This document shows, piece by piece, positions 24,574 to 35,721 of a DNA stretch of 64,000 bases. The position numbers and the translations under genes were made by a program. Every line of letters starts with the position of its first letter. The stretch's first letter is position 1. Origin of the DNA: Margaritispora aquatica. Taxonomy: Eukaryota; Ascomycota; Leotiomycetes; Helotiales; Discinellaceae. Location: NCBI GenBank assembly GCA_007644065.1, contig VJWN01000003.1, positions 992,001 to 1,056,000 on the forward strand, read 5' to 3'. The notes under the pieces are model-generated. The model searched no databases, was not told the origin of the DNA, and saw only the letters and a list, made by a program, of their open reading frames with translations.

Positions 24574-26329
24574 ATGGCAGAACCAACCTGGAAGAAAATA
24601 GCCGCTGCAAAACAAACCGAACGACTCTCGAAAATACCGAAGGAATGGCTCATCCCTCCCTCCCTACTCCCCGACCCTAAAGTTCTATATGTGCAAGATT
24701 TCCCACACACATCCGGGCTCTTCACGCCGGAAGAGTTGGAAATCACAGAATCGACAGCCTCAGTCGTGGTATCCAAGATCGCAGCGGGAGAATGGAGTGC
24801 AACGCAAGTCCTGCTCGCGACTTGTCACCGCGCGAGTGTAGCGCAGCAGTTAATCAATTGTGTAACCGAGATATATTTCTCTGAGGCTATGTTGAGAGCG
24901 AAAGAATTAGACGAGTATTTCAAGAAGGAAGGGAAGACGGTGGGACCCTTGCATGGATTGCCAATTAGTTTCAAGGACCAGTTTAACCTCAAAGGCGTCG
25001 ATACATCAGTAGGCTATATATCATGGTGCAACAAGCCCGCGACTTCGAACTCAACACTTGTTGATCTTCTAGTTACCGCAGGCGCTGTGCCGTTTGTCAA
25101 GACAAACATCCCAGCCACCCTCATGATGGGTGAATCTGTCAATAATGTTTTTGGACGGACTCTCAACCCTCGCAATCGAGAGCTCACAACCGGTGGCTCA
25201 TCAGGAGGCGAATCGGCGCTTGTATCGTTCAGAGGCTCTTTTATGGGCGTAGGGACTGATATCGGAGGTAGTATTCGCCATCCGTGCTCGTTCACAGGTC
25301 TGTATGGATTGCGTCCAAGTCATGGACGAGTGAGTTACCAGAAAGTCGCAAATACCTATCTGGGACAAGAAGCAGTCAGGTCATGTGCTGGACCTATGGT
25401 GAGGAGTGTGGAGGATGTCAGGTTGTTTATGAAGAGTTTAGCTAGCACGAAGCCATGGCTGCATGATCCGCAAATCGCACCCTTGCCGTGGAGAGAAGAG
25501 GAAGAGAAACTTCCAGCGAAGCTGTGCTTTGGATTTGCTATGGGAGATGGAAGAGTCAACCCTACTCCGCCGCTCAGGAGAGCAATGGAGATGACGAAAG
25601 CTGCTCTGCTGGCAGCCGGACATGAAGTGATTGATTTTATGCCAACCGAGCATCACGACGCCGTGGATATCATCACTAAGATGTGGTCTGCAGATGGTGG
25701 ACAAGAGTTTCAGCGCGACACCGATGCTTCGGGCGAGCCTCTACATCCACAGCTCGAAGCCTGGCTTGGTCACACTGCTAAGAGGACTCCAATGACGGTA
25801 TTCGAAACATGGGAAAACCAACAACGACGAGCTGTGCTGCAGACGAAATGGCTGGAAAGGTGGCAATCGACATCTGAGTTGACTAGTACGGGGAGACCTA
25901 TCGATGGGTTGATCGTGCCGAGCACGCCGTTTCCAGCTGTCAGACACGATAGCGGATATCCAGTAAGTGAGAGTACCAACCTTGTGAGATTTAACTAACG
26001 GCGATGTTGATAAAGCATCACTGGGGAGCGATATCTCCTCTGCTAGACTTGACTACTGGAGTTTTCCCCGTCACTCAGGTTGACTTAGAGAAGGATGTGA
26101 TACCAGAAAATTACACGCCTCTTTCGGAATTAGATGAGAAGGTGATGAAATTCTGTGAGTGTTCATGAAACCACGAGTCACATAAAACATTACTGATGAT
26201 TGTGCTTAAGACGCCACTCCTAAGAATCATGAGAATGCATTGGTAGGATTGGCTGTGATAGGCCGTCGATTGGAAGAGGAGAGAGTAACAGCAATGATGG
26301 GTGTAATCTCGAACTGCTTAGGCAAGTAA
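24574..26329 (+). CDS. Amidase (amidase signature family, acetamidase-like)
   Basis: Hydrolyses an amide to a carboxylate and ammonia; the precise substrate cannot be read from the sequence. Exons are 24574-25962, 26016-26154 and 26211-26329, giving 548 residues. The catalytic Ser-cisSer-Lys triad is visible: Lys134 in SFKDQFNLKG, Ser209/Ser210 in TTGGSSGGESA and the nucleophile Ser233 in GTDIGGSIRHP. The GGSSGGE block is the family signature. The C-terminal exons supply the HHWGAISPLLDLTTG and RRLEEERV segments found in fungal acetamidases. There is no signal peptide, so it is probably cytosolic. It diverges from the urea transporter, which fits a role in releasing ammonia from imported or internal amides. 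Confidence 0.93.
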
Positions 26330-27120
26330 CGGAATGAACAAATCACCTACGAGGCAGGTCAAATTTGTCATCTTAAAGATCGAAACTAAATACAACGCAT
26401 GATTCAAATACGTGATGTGAATGTCATCCAGCCAAATCGCTGTCTGGATAAAGTATCATGGTCGATGATATTTTGAGTGTGCTACTAGTTTTGGGATGTC
26501 TTGAGAATCATCTTCTTTAGATAGAGAACGTTGAACACCAACCCCCATATACTCTGACAGAAACAATTGATATTTAGAAACTAAACAAACCGGTGATTCA
26601 TTCGAAGCTTAAATATCGACCACAAGATTGGCACTTGCCACGGCTGAGATTAATGCCGAAATACCTGCCTTTCTTGCGAACTTTAGATTCCGCCTCCAAG
26701 TTTCAGGAACCAAGTCGCCAGAGTGATTAAGAGATTAAATATACGCAAAAGATCAGAACACTGCATGTTGTTGGTAGAGAGGAGTATATCATTCAAATCC
26801 ACCCAATACCATCTTCCCCTAGCTAGCAAGTCCTCATGAAGGCCTCGAACCAGCCAACCAGCTCCCCCAGTCACCCATATGTATCTCACAAAATCTCACA
26901 CAAACAACTCCCCATCCAATTCCATATGCGTCCATCAAATCATGTTTAACGCTATGCTTGCTCACTGGTGCTTTTGTACATCTTGGTATGGTGTTACATT
27001 TCGTCCCCTTTCTTCCTCCTCAATTCACTTGGGTATGGTTTCTTTACTCATTGATCTTGGCAAGGATGCTGAGTTTGTTAGTCCTGTAACAGGCATAGAA
27101 AGTAACTGGGAAGGAAAGAC
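26330..27120. other. Convergent intergenic stretch, no gene seen
   Basis: 791 bp between the 3' ends of the amidase and Hsp10 genes. It contains both 3' UTRs. Short frames on both strands (for example 26683-26889 minus) show no domain or splice support. Confidence 0.55.
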
Positions 27121-27856
27121 TTACTCGTGATCCCTGAACAGAGAGTACTCCTGGTCTCCGACCTTGACTGGGGATCCGCCATACTGTTCAGAGTGTCAGT
27201 GGTTGTTTCCTTCTATCAAGCCCATAAATACGCATCCCCTCTAGCTCAATCCACCATATAATCTCTCTCCTCACCCATCCCATTACTCACACCACATTCG
27301 CTCGTTCAACCCAAGCTCATATCCTCACCCACCCCAAAAGACACAATAAAAGCAGTCCACATACCTGAGGAATCAAGACCTTATCACCAGCCTTAACCTG
27401 ACAGCTCACACGCTTGCCATCCTTATCCAGACCTCCGGGACCAACAGCGAGGACCCTCGCCTCATTGAGCTCTTTGACACTGCTCTCTGGGAGGAAGATT
27501 CCGCTGGCGGTCTTGGTCTCGGCCTTGATGCGCTGAACGAGCACGCGGTCGAGGAGCGGCATGAGGGACTTGATGGACTTGAGTGCGGTGGTCTGTTTGA
27601 CGGAAGAAGAAGATGGTTAGCTTTGTTGCTTTTCTGGGAACTGCAGATGAGCTAGACGGGAGGAGGCGCGCAGGAGAGAGGAATTGGAAATTTGGCGATG
27701 GAGAAGGAGACTGAAGAGCTGTGCAGTGTATTGCTACAAGCTGTTTGGTTGATGTTGACAAATGTTCCTTCTCCTTCTCCTTCCAATCCATCGATCCTCC
27801 ATTGTAATCCCTTCCCAAGCTCCATCGCACTCACAAGAGGAGATAGAACATACCAT
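27121..27856 (-). CDS. HSP10: Mitochondrial 10-kDa chaperonin (Hsp10/GroES)
   Basis: Co-chaperonin that caps Hsp60 in the mitochondrial matrix during protein folding. Exons in minus order are 27856-27854 (the ATG alone), 27592-27365 and 27183-27121, giving 97 residues. The product starts MTTALKSIKSLMPLLDRVLV and ends YSLFRDHE. The core has LLDRVLVQRI, TASGIFLPESS and GDKVLIPQYGGSPV, matching Cpn10 throughout; GGLDKDGKR lies in the middle. Intron 1 (261 nt) starts GTATGT directly after the ATG, and intron 2 is 181 nt, both long for this window. Without the one-codon exon the protein would start at an internal Met and lose its N-terminal ten residues, so the small exon is favoured. It converges on the amidase. 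Confidence 0.93.
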
Positions 27857-28518
27857 GGTTGCGGATTAAAGATCTGATATTTAAAACAGAGGTGAAGTAG
27901 AGCAATTGGATGTTTGTACAAAGACGTGAAGTTTGGAGTTGGAAGTGAAGGTGATGTCTAGTTCGGCATTCAAAGCTTCGAAGATGTTCTGGAGACTTTT
28001 TTCCTCGCGTCCGTGCTGCCGAGCATCACCCCTGATTTTGATATTCGCACACCCATTGACTAAGGTAGCACTCATGTGATGAGGCTCTCTCCCCCTTTTT
28101 GAGTTCCCATGCCTTAGAAGATTTACCTTAGCGAAATGACAGTGAGTTTGAGATGTCTATTGTACTTAAAAATTGAAAGCGATAGGCCCAGCCTCTTCTA
28201 CAACAATATGTTTCCAGAAGTAAAATTCGTTCATTATATACCATAACTCATAAAAGGACTTTGTAGTCAACGCAAGCTCATCCTCATACTGCACATAACG
28301 TGCAGAGTCTCTGTGATCCCCTCGATGTACAATCTACAACTTCTATGCGCTCTCTCAGAGAGACTCTATAAACAGCACAAAGGTTCATGCGACATATAAA
28401 CATGATCTCCCAGGTGAGCTCTAGCACGACCATAATCCCGAAACACCCCTTGCCCTTACCGTTCCCCCAATGCATGTGCACCCCTAAAATCAAGCTCGCT
28501 CCTATTTCCCGGAAAATC
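27857..28518. other. Hsp10 upstream region and kinase 3' region
   Basis: 662 bp. The left part is the Hsp10 promoter and leader. I looked for heat-shock elements and saw only imperfect TTC/GAA clusters near 27975-27995. The right part is the 3' region of the kinase. No gene is visible. Confidence 0.45.
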
Positions 28519-31235
28519 TTACTTCGAAGGCTGCGGTGCCGGTGGCTCCAAAGTGTGGGTGTGTCCCTCAGCTCTGATCACTACACCTCCCTCCTCTTCT
28601 CTGCAAATTGGTGTATTCGCAACCCACGGATCAGAAAGAACTTCCTCCATATCAGCACGCTTTTTTGGATCGAGTTCAAGCATTCTTCCGATAATATGTC
28701 TGCTCTCTCTAGGTAAGAGACGCAGTAAGCGCCAGGGGCCCTTAATAATTTCGGGCCGTTTGTCCTCTGGTGCAGTCCGGAGGTCAGTAGGCGTGCGCTT
28801 CAACACCACCGGGGCTGGTTCCGCTTCAGTGGTACCTGTGGCTGCGCCATTTTGTGGCACAGCTGGTGTATCCGAGCCATTTGCTGGTTTTGAGGTTGGT
28901 TGATCGGTGGATAATCTCTTACCGTCGTGGCCAGGTGATGGAGGCGAGGCAAACAGTTTATACGAATTATCCGTCATACGAGGCATTTTCCATGGAAATC
29001 GTCGGAGGGACATGCAACAAAAGATAATAGCCAGAGACCATATATCAGCTGGTCGAGGATCGTATTTCTTCTCGTCGTATACCTCTGGGGCAAGGTACGG
29101 ATCTGAGCCAACGATACCTGAAACTGTTAGTGACTTTATATATTGCAAGTTTGACGAGGCAGCTTACCACTAGCGAGAGTAACTCCAGACTCAAAGGGGT
29201 ATTTGAAGACACTGGCACTACCAAAATCTATAATCTTCATGATGCCTTGCTCATTCACAACCACATTGTCAAGTTTTAAATCCCGATGAGCCAAACCCAT
29301 GCTATGCAAGTAGGTTACTCCACTGAGAATTTGTAAGAAAGCGCAGCTGACTTCTTCCCTCGACATCTTTCCAGTCATGACAATGGCGAACAAATCGAAT
29401 GGGGCATATTCCATCACTTCGTACCATTTTCCTTTCTCATGCACAATATCCAGAGTCTCGATGATGTTGCCATGGTGCAGGGTTGATCCAACACAGAATT
29501 CAGCCGTGACCTTCTTTGCATATTCCTTTTCTGTCTCGTATGAGTGCCTAGCTCTGAATTCCTTCACTGCAAAAGTAGTATTATCACTACTTCGTTTCAT
29601 TAAACGCACAGATCCACCAGCACCTGCACCAAGAACCTTTCCAAACTTTCCGTATTTCGACTGCAATCCGTGGTCGTCGCCAAACGGCAGTTGCTGTGGT
29701 GTTGTCTTGTAATGTGGCGGAGTTTTGGTTCCAGATTTTGTTGACGGTGTAGGTGATGCCGCTCTCTTTGATTTGCCCCCAATTTTCAGGAATCTCTTGA
29801 GCTCTGCCATAGAGCTATGCTTGCTGTGGATAGTGGATGAGCTCTCATCGTGCAGCAAATGAGAATGATGATCCTTATGTCCGAAAATAGTTGAGTGTCT
29901 CTTTTCTCCCATTCCCATGTCTGCGGTACTCCTAGACGATCGAGGTAAATTCGTTGAGGATGAGCTCGGAGAAGATCGATGTTTTGAATTGAGGGCAGCA
30001 AACTTGAATCGCTGATCGACAGCATCGAGATTTTTTGATTGCGGTGGCCGTCTATGTGCAGAGTATGGATCATCCTTCGCTCCCTCTTTCTCCTTCATGA
30101 AATCGGCATTCCGGCTATAGACTGGTGCAGCGGAACGAGTTGGGCTTGCATCTCGGGACACTGGGACGGAAGAATCGTGGGTAGGGCCTATTGAAAAGAC
30201 ACCATGGTGCCTCGAAGATTGTATAGAATCACCAGATGTGCTAGTTGGGCGTGTGGTAATTCCGGATGAATCCGGCCGCGATTCGTTTTGGGTTGCTATC
30301 GATGGCGATGATGCGCCTGGCACTGGTGGGGAGATTTGAGGTGTGATTGCATCTACCTCACCCTCCTTTCGGAGGGGAGCAGCTTTAACGGAGCCTTCCA
30401 CTGCGTCTCTGGATCGCGTCGCCGCAGGAGTTATGGGTGGTGAGTGCATCGAGGGTCGAGGACTCGGTGATGGCGTCTGTTTACCAGATTCGGTATGTGT
30501 ATTGTGACGGCTGGGTTCGCGAGAGCTGTCTTCGCGAGAATTGACCTATTTCCTTTACATCAGTTACAAAGTCAAGAATCCACACGAAAGAGGGGGACAT
30601 CAAAAGTAATATATGGAAAAATGCAATGTGGTGGGGCATTCGGGAGACTCTGCCATTAGGTACTTTGCGTGGGGGTGGATCTGGGATCTCTTCAATGCAC
30701 ACATTCGATGACGCCGGCACAGTTAGGATTTCTCCAAAGTCTCCCAACGCCATATGCAGTTGGCGTACATGGATTGAATATAGCCTCATGTTGGCTGATG
30801 CAAATTCCCCGCATAATATACAACCAACAATGGAAAGGAAATGCAGCTGACATACCCTCGAGGCTGGTAATGATACAGGATCAAAGTTGAAATTGCTCAT
30901 CCGGCGGCCTTGCAAGTGCGATCCTTGGAGCGATTGTGACAGTTCCCTGAGTCTCTCGCTTTCTGCATTCGATGCTCCGTTGTTTGTATAGTTGAGATCT
31001 TCCGGGGCGATCTCCTCGTTGACAGAAGCAAAACGAACAGTGGGAGAGCCTTCGGATGCAGAGAGTTGATCAGAAGCTATTTCAGGTTTGTCAGAGATTT
31101 GCTTATAGGCTTATGAACATATCTGAACTCTGGAACATGGCGCAATTGAAACCATGACATCCAAGAGTTCCATATAGTAAGCATTGACTTACCGATTGGG
31201 TCGGCTCGAGGCCAAATCTCTCTGCTGTCCGCCAT
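28519..31235 (-). CDS. Serine/threonine protein kinase of the HAL4/SAT4 (HRK) family
   Basis: Fungal-specific kinase class that in yeast regulates potassium uptake and nutrient transporter stability. Exons in minus order are 31235-31193, 31109-30856, 30545-29168 and 29117-28519, giving 757 residues. A long Ser/Pro-rich, probably disordered N-terminus (1 to about 400) includes [13 protein letters not shown] and a basic [14 protein letters not shown] patch. The kinase domain follows: glycine loop GAGAGGSV, catalytic Lys in [22 protein letters not shown], and APEV in the C-lobe. An insert rich in Pro, Ala and Thr lies in the C-lobe between PWKMPR and GPWRLL. Intron 1 uses the acceptor CATAAG at 31110-31111, because the next AG would cause a stop. 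Intron 2 (310 nt) is unusually long. Kinase identity is very secure, the subfamily fairly so. Confidence 0.92.
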
Positions 31236-33643
31236 GGTTTGGGGGTCGGATAGGATATACGAGAGAAATAAGAGAATGCAAGACCGAATAAAGAACAGGG
31301 TCAGCCAAGTAAGAGACAAATTGGGGTCGTGGCCTCGTGGACTAGATGGTGGGCGAACGTGGAGCTTGGAGTTGAGGGTGAAATTCTCTCTCTGGTGGTG
31401 GTGGTGGTGGGGCGGTCTTGGAGAGGTGCTAGATAAAGGATCGGCCAAAGCGCTTCGTAAAGAAATGGGAAGCAATAAGGAGTCTGCGGAAGGGCGATAA
31501 ATGATTTAGAAGAAGTAAGTAGAAAATAGAGAAACTGCTTGACTCGTAGAAGTTCTGCCAACAAGCTCACCCTGACGGCGAGTGGGAACCAGCAATAGTG
31601 GTTGGTAGGGTAGCGGAGCTCTGTTTCTGCTGGATGGATATGACGGATGACGGATGACGGAGAGTTGGAGATTTCTGAGTTCTGACGATGGGAGGGGGAT
31701 CGCCAGGATTAATCAGCTCAAACAGAGGAGCAAAGGAATAAATGCTATTGGTAGAAACGCCTTTTGATGGTTTGCTATAAGAAATGTTCATTTTTATCAG
31801 TTCTTTATTACATGCATCACCAACCGATAGATCATGAATAACTCGCTAAGCTACTATATGTATATGTACTGACTGTCACTCACTCACTAACTGCCTGCCT
31901 ACAACTTCCATCCATACCAACTTGTCGACCTTTACATATATGATACTACACTTTTTTCGAATTGTAGGCAAGAAAACAAGAAATTTTACTCACGATCCAT
32001 TAATAAAAAAAATGAAAACCCCAACTCTATACAGCGTCAAGGTACGAATATACACTTCCCATACCAGTCGAGCAAATCAAGTACGTACAGTCAGTCATGT
32101 ATCCAAAGTGGGCTACCCCCATGTCTTTTCAAGACAAGGAAAGAGAAAATCATCGGCGACTCGGCGAATTGGATTGGATTGGATTCTGCATCTCAACCTG
32201 CCGCCGCCTCTTTTCACTAGTATTTTTGGAATATTTTCTTTTTCTTCGGTTCTTCCGACCCTCCATCGACATTTGACTAGTTAGGCCGGTCAAAGGCGCA
32301 GGAGTCATCCAGAGTCATGATTGGGACCAACACTTCTGGACTGCTGCCAATAATGGTCCATACTGTAGTAGTATCGATCACGGTTGCCTTGCCAGTTGTC
32401 TGGATCCTCAGCATTCAACCAGTTCACAGAGTTCAAAAGGCAATTCTTCTGGAAATGGACGGCAGTGGCTTTATCACAAGCTATTCTCGTTGATAGGTAT
32501 CTATATTATCTACTTTCGAGCGTCTCGACCGCCGTTGACGGGGGATGTCGCACTGCTTCCTTGAGTTCCACCGCATATCGAGTTCACACCACACAACCAA
32601 TCACCACCCGCTATCCCTGAAGCAAAAAGTCCACGAGATCTTCTAGAAGAAGCTTGTGTCCCCATTCGCCGCCGTGCATGCGTTGGATGGCGCCTTTTAC
32701 CCTTTTGCCTTTCGCACCCTGGCAAAATGAGCGTTTTTGCCGAGGATGGCTCATCATGATGGGGAATGGATGGAAGTAGAGATATCCGATGCCGGTGAGA
32801 ATGCGAATGTGAGACAATTGCCGCAGCCGGGTAAACACAAATGCGAACTGGAACGGATGGTTGGATACAAGTGCATGGTGAGATTGCTGACACGTGATCG
32901 GAGCATCCGAACTGAATCGTATAGCGTACGAATTCGAATACGGTTCCAAAACTCTTGACTCGAGATCCTGAGCTGCCATGGCTATGCAATTGATGTTTCA
33001 TTGCAATTGGCAGTGGCAACGACGCTCCTTGAAGCCGCAAATGTTCCCACGTTGTCTTAGAAGTTCATGTGATTTTTAGGCGAGTGAGGTATGGAGATGA
33101 CGATGCATGCTTTTTAATTGGCGAGAAGCCTTCAGAGATCTTGCTTAAGTGCAATAGTTGAGCATCTCAAAAGTTTAGGCTTGCGACTAACATTGAATAC
33201 TTTCGTTGGAAGTTCCGAGAGTTAATGCACATTAGCAATTGAAGGCTCTACGACCTGACAACTGCAAAATTCTAATGGACAAAGCATCTAAGCGATTGCA
33301 TCTTCTTATAGTGTCTGCTTATTATTGATTATGGGAGAATGTTCTCTTTAGCAAAATTACGAATTACGAATTAGCCGCTCAGGTATCTTCTACAGTACCT
33401 AAAGAGCAATTGACATGTATATGTCAATCAATAGTGAGACACTATTGCAAACGCTTCCGTTAAGTTGGTTCGCTCAGTCAATACGCAGAATCAGCGTCGT
33501 TCATTGAATCAGCCTGGTCCTTTGAATCACACAAAGATACCTTCTGTGCTACCCTATGTATACGTTCATTGACTCAGAATAACCAAATTCTCAAAAAGTC
33601 CATGTATGAAGCAATTCCTTGATAGCTAAACAAACTCCATCCC
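31236..33643. other. Long gene-free stretch upstream of the kinase
   Basis: 2.4 kb. It holds the kinase promoter and long leader. Two simple repeats are visible: a (GGT)n run at about 31394-31411 and three copies of ATGACGG at 31640-31660. Overlapping frames at 32510-33040 are mutually inconsistent and have no domain. Confidence 0.5.
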
Positions 33644-34034
33644 CTAATCTTTAGCACAATCGAAGACGTTCAGAAGCTCGCGTAGATCTTGATCTGAAGG
33701 CCTCTCACTAATAACATGCGCGTTTATCCAATACCCAATCCATAATTCACTATTAAAATGCAGAAATTCTCTAATACCAACCAACACTTGAGAGTCAGGC
33801 CAATCATACCTGAGCCTCGGTGTCGCAATCACACTGAAACAGAGATTTTATGTAGCGATATGGTACTGTAATGGTGGCTCAATCACTGAGTTCATGAAAT
33901 ACACAATGGCAGACATTAGCTGAGCACCTTTGCAGGAGTGGATCTTGCGAGTCCCAAAAAGCCTCATGATGGGTATCATGTCGATCTATTTCATTAAAAA
34001 TCAAACGCCTGCAAGTATCCGTTCCCACGTCCAT
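33644..34034 (-). CDS. Possible small two-exon gene or gene fragment, unknown
   Basis: Exons in minus order are 34034-33928 and 33833-33644, joined in frame to give about 98 residues. The product has an acidic/His-rich start (MDVGTDTCRRLIFNEIDRHD) and a second half with SQVLVGIREFLHFNSELW and a RPSDQDLRELLNVFD end. That half reads like a real helical protein segment. The acceptor CTGTTTCAG is good, but the donor GTGCTC is weak. I recognise no family. It could be a short orphan gene, the 3' end of a decayed gene, or chance. Confidence 0.3.
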
Positions 34035-34465
34035 GGTTCACATGTGGCTTCTAGCCATAGCTACATGTCTCTCCTGCAATCGAGTTTTTCAGCCAGCCAG
34101 CCTGACAGTTACAGCTGTAATAACAAGAGCAGTCCAGTTCCGCCATCGCTCAGATCCACGTAAAAACTGGAGCGCTCGTGAAAAACAGCAAATCGCAAAC
34201 GCATGTAAAGAACAAAACTACCTTCGCATTTGTATTTCAAACACAATCCATAACCTAGAACGCCACGCTTCCCTCAAAGCCCTGCCGAAATAAACCTCCC
34301 AGACGAAGTCCTGAAACAGAAAATTGAACCGTACGGTATTTATGTGGTGTTTATCGAGTCGACAGTCTTAATCTGCATGCCTAATGTTCAAAACAGGTAC
34401 TCGCATATCGACAAGAGCGTGCATCCCAAGAGCGGCATAGACAAATAGATGAAGTCGGAAAACAC
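34035..34465. other. Intergenic stretch, no gene seen
   Basis: 431 bp between the possible small gene and the 3' end of the H4 variant gene. A plus-strand frame at 34033-34293 has no support. Confidence 0.5.
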
Positions 34466-35262
34466 TTAAGCCGAAATCTTCTTTTTGGCGGCGTTAATGG
34501 TATCAGCATCGAAGCCGTAAATTGGTCGACCTTCACGGCGCAGGGAAAAGATGACCTGTAATTTTTAGAGATGGAAGCGATCCCCCTAGAACGATACTCA
34601 CATCGCTGACTGTGACTGTTTTTCTCTTACTGTGCTCTGTGACAGCCACGCAAGTACGCAAAATCTATGAGAGGTTATCAGCCTTAGGTAAGAATGCCAA
34701 GCAACGGGTACATTGCAATGTTGTAAGAAGCACTTACACGCTCAAGGTAGGACTTCAATGAAGCTCTAGTCTCCTCATATATGCTTGCAGAAATACGCTT
34801 CACACCACCACGTCTCGCCAAACGTCTACACCTTATCTTAGCTTCCATTACCTGCGATTATTTCGAAAATAGTCATACCTGATATCCGGCTTCGCTGTAA
34901 ACGCACGGATTAGTAGATGTTGCCAGTAAAAAAAATAAAAATAAAATACAGGATAAACTTACTGATGCCCTGAATATTGTCCCTCAACAGCTTCCTTGAG
35001 TAAATGTTAGCCTTTGCAAGCTATACCAAGATGTGCAAACATGCCTGTGTCGTTTGGCTCCTCCCGTACCAAAACCCTTCGCCCCTAGACCCTTGCCCTT
35101 TCCACCAGCGAATTTCGAGTTGCCGGAAGGTCTTCCGATGCCCTTGCCTGCTATCACGGGGCGACCATCTGGACGAGAGCTGCTAGGTCCAGCTTGGGAG
35201 GGACGTGGCCGACCATATGGGCTTGAGGTGGCAGGGGGCCTTGATCTGAATAGGCTTGACAT
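34466..35262 (-). CDS. Divergent histone H4 variant with long N-terminal extension
   Basis: Core-histone variant, expected in the nucleus and in nucleosomes. Six exons in minus order: 35262-35045, 34994-34963, 34894-34879 (16 nt), 34825-34738, 34664-34602 and 34555-34466, giving 168 residues against 102-103 for canonical H4. About 54 extra residues rich in Ser, Pro, Arg and Gly precede a tail like [22 protein letters not shown], where Lys74 matches H4 Lys20. The histone fold is clear: [37 protein letters not shown] and [20 protein letters not shown]. It differs from canonical H4 at many normally invariant sites (DV/I-F-S-L for DVVYAL, ILRTCV for VIRDAV). A 12-residue C-terminal extension ends AAKKKISA. 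Intron 1 has a GC donor (CACAG/GCATGT). Neurospora has a described H4 variant (hH4v), so the class is known, but its role is not. Confidence 0.9.
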
Positions 35263-35721
35263 TTTGGCAGACTCTATCTCGAGGTGAATTGCAGACAAGG
35301 CGTCAAGAATGTACTTCGTCAAATGTGTATTGATTGGAGTGAGGCTGACGGAAATAAATAAAGGATATGAGCCTAGAGGTTAACGTCGCGCCGAGCCGCG
35401 CGTGTTTTAGCGTGTTGCGGGGATTGTCACATGACTCTTAACACTAGCGCCATTTGGTGATACAGGTTTTGGTTCAACCTCCCCAGGTAGATAAGGATGT
35501 AGAGGAAGATAAAAAAAAGCATAATGTAAGCTGAACTTGAAAAGGAAAAGAAAACGTTCACCTACTATGCTTCGTTTATCAGTCGATTCTTCTGTACCGT
35601 CTTCTGTATCGAGACTGTCATTAATTTTGTGCTTTATAATGCACTCCGATTACCCAACGAATGTGTAGCCTCTTCTACCTAACATAACGCCTACAATATA
35701 TATCCCAAACCCTTACGTTGA
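35263..35721. other. Upstream region of the H4 variant
   Basis: 459 bp between the Svf1 3' end and the H4-variant start. No gene is visible. The stretch around 35390-35420 is GC-rich (GCGCCGAGCCGCGCG) and could be a promoter element. Confidence 0.45.

Noticed and set aside
27956..28000. Heat-shock element upstream of Hsp10
   Set aside because: TTC and GAA units are present but not in the alternating 5-bp spacing required of a good element.
32510..33040. Long minus-strand frames upstream of the kinase
   Set aside because: Three overlapping frames of 122-176 codons in different phases, none with domain or expected composition.
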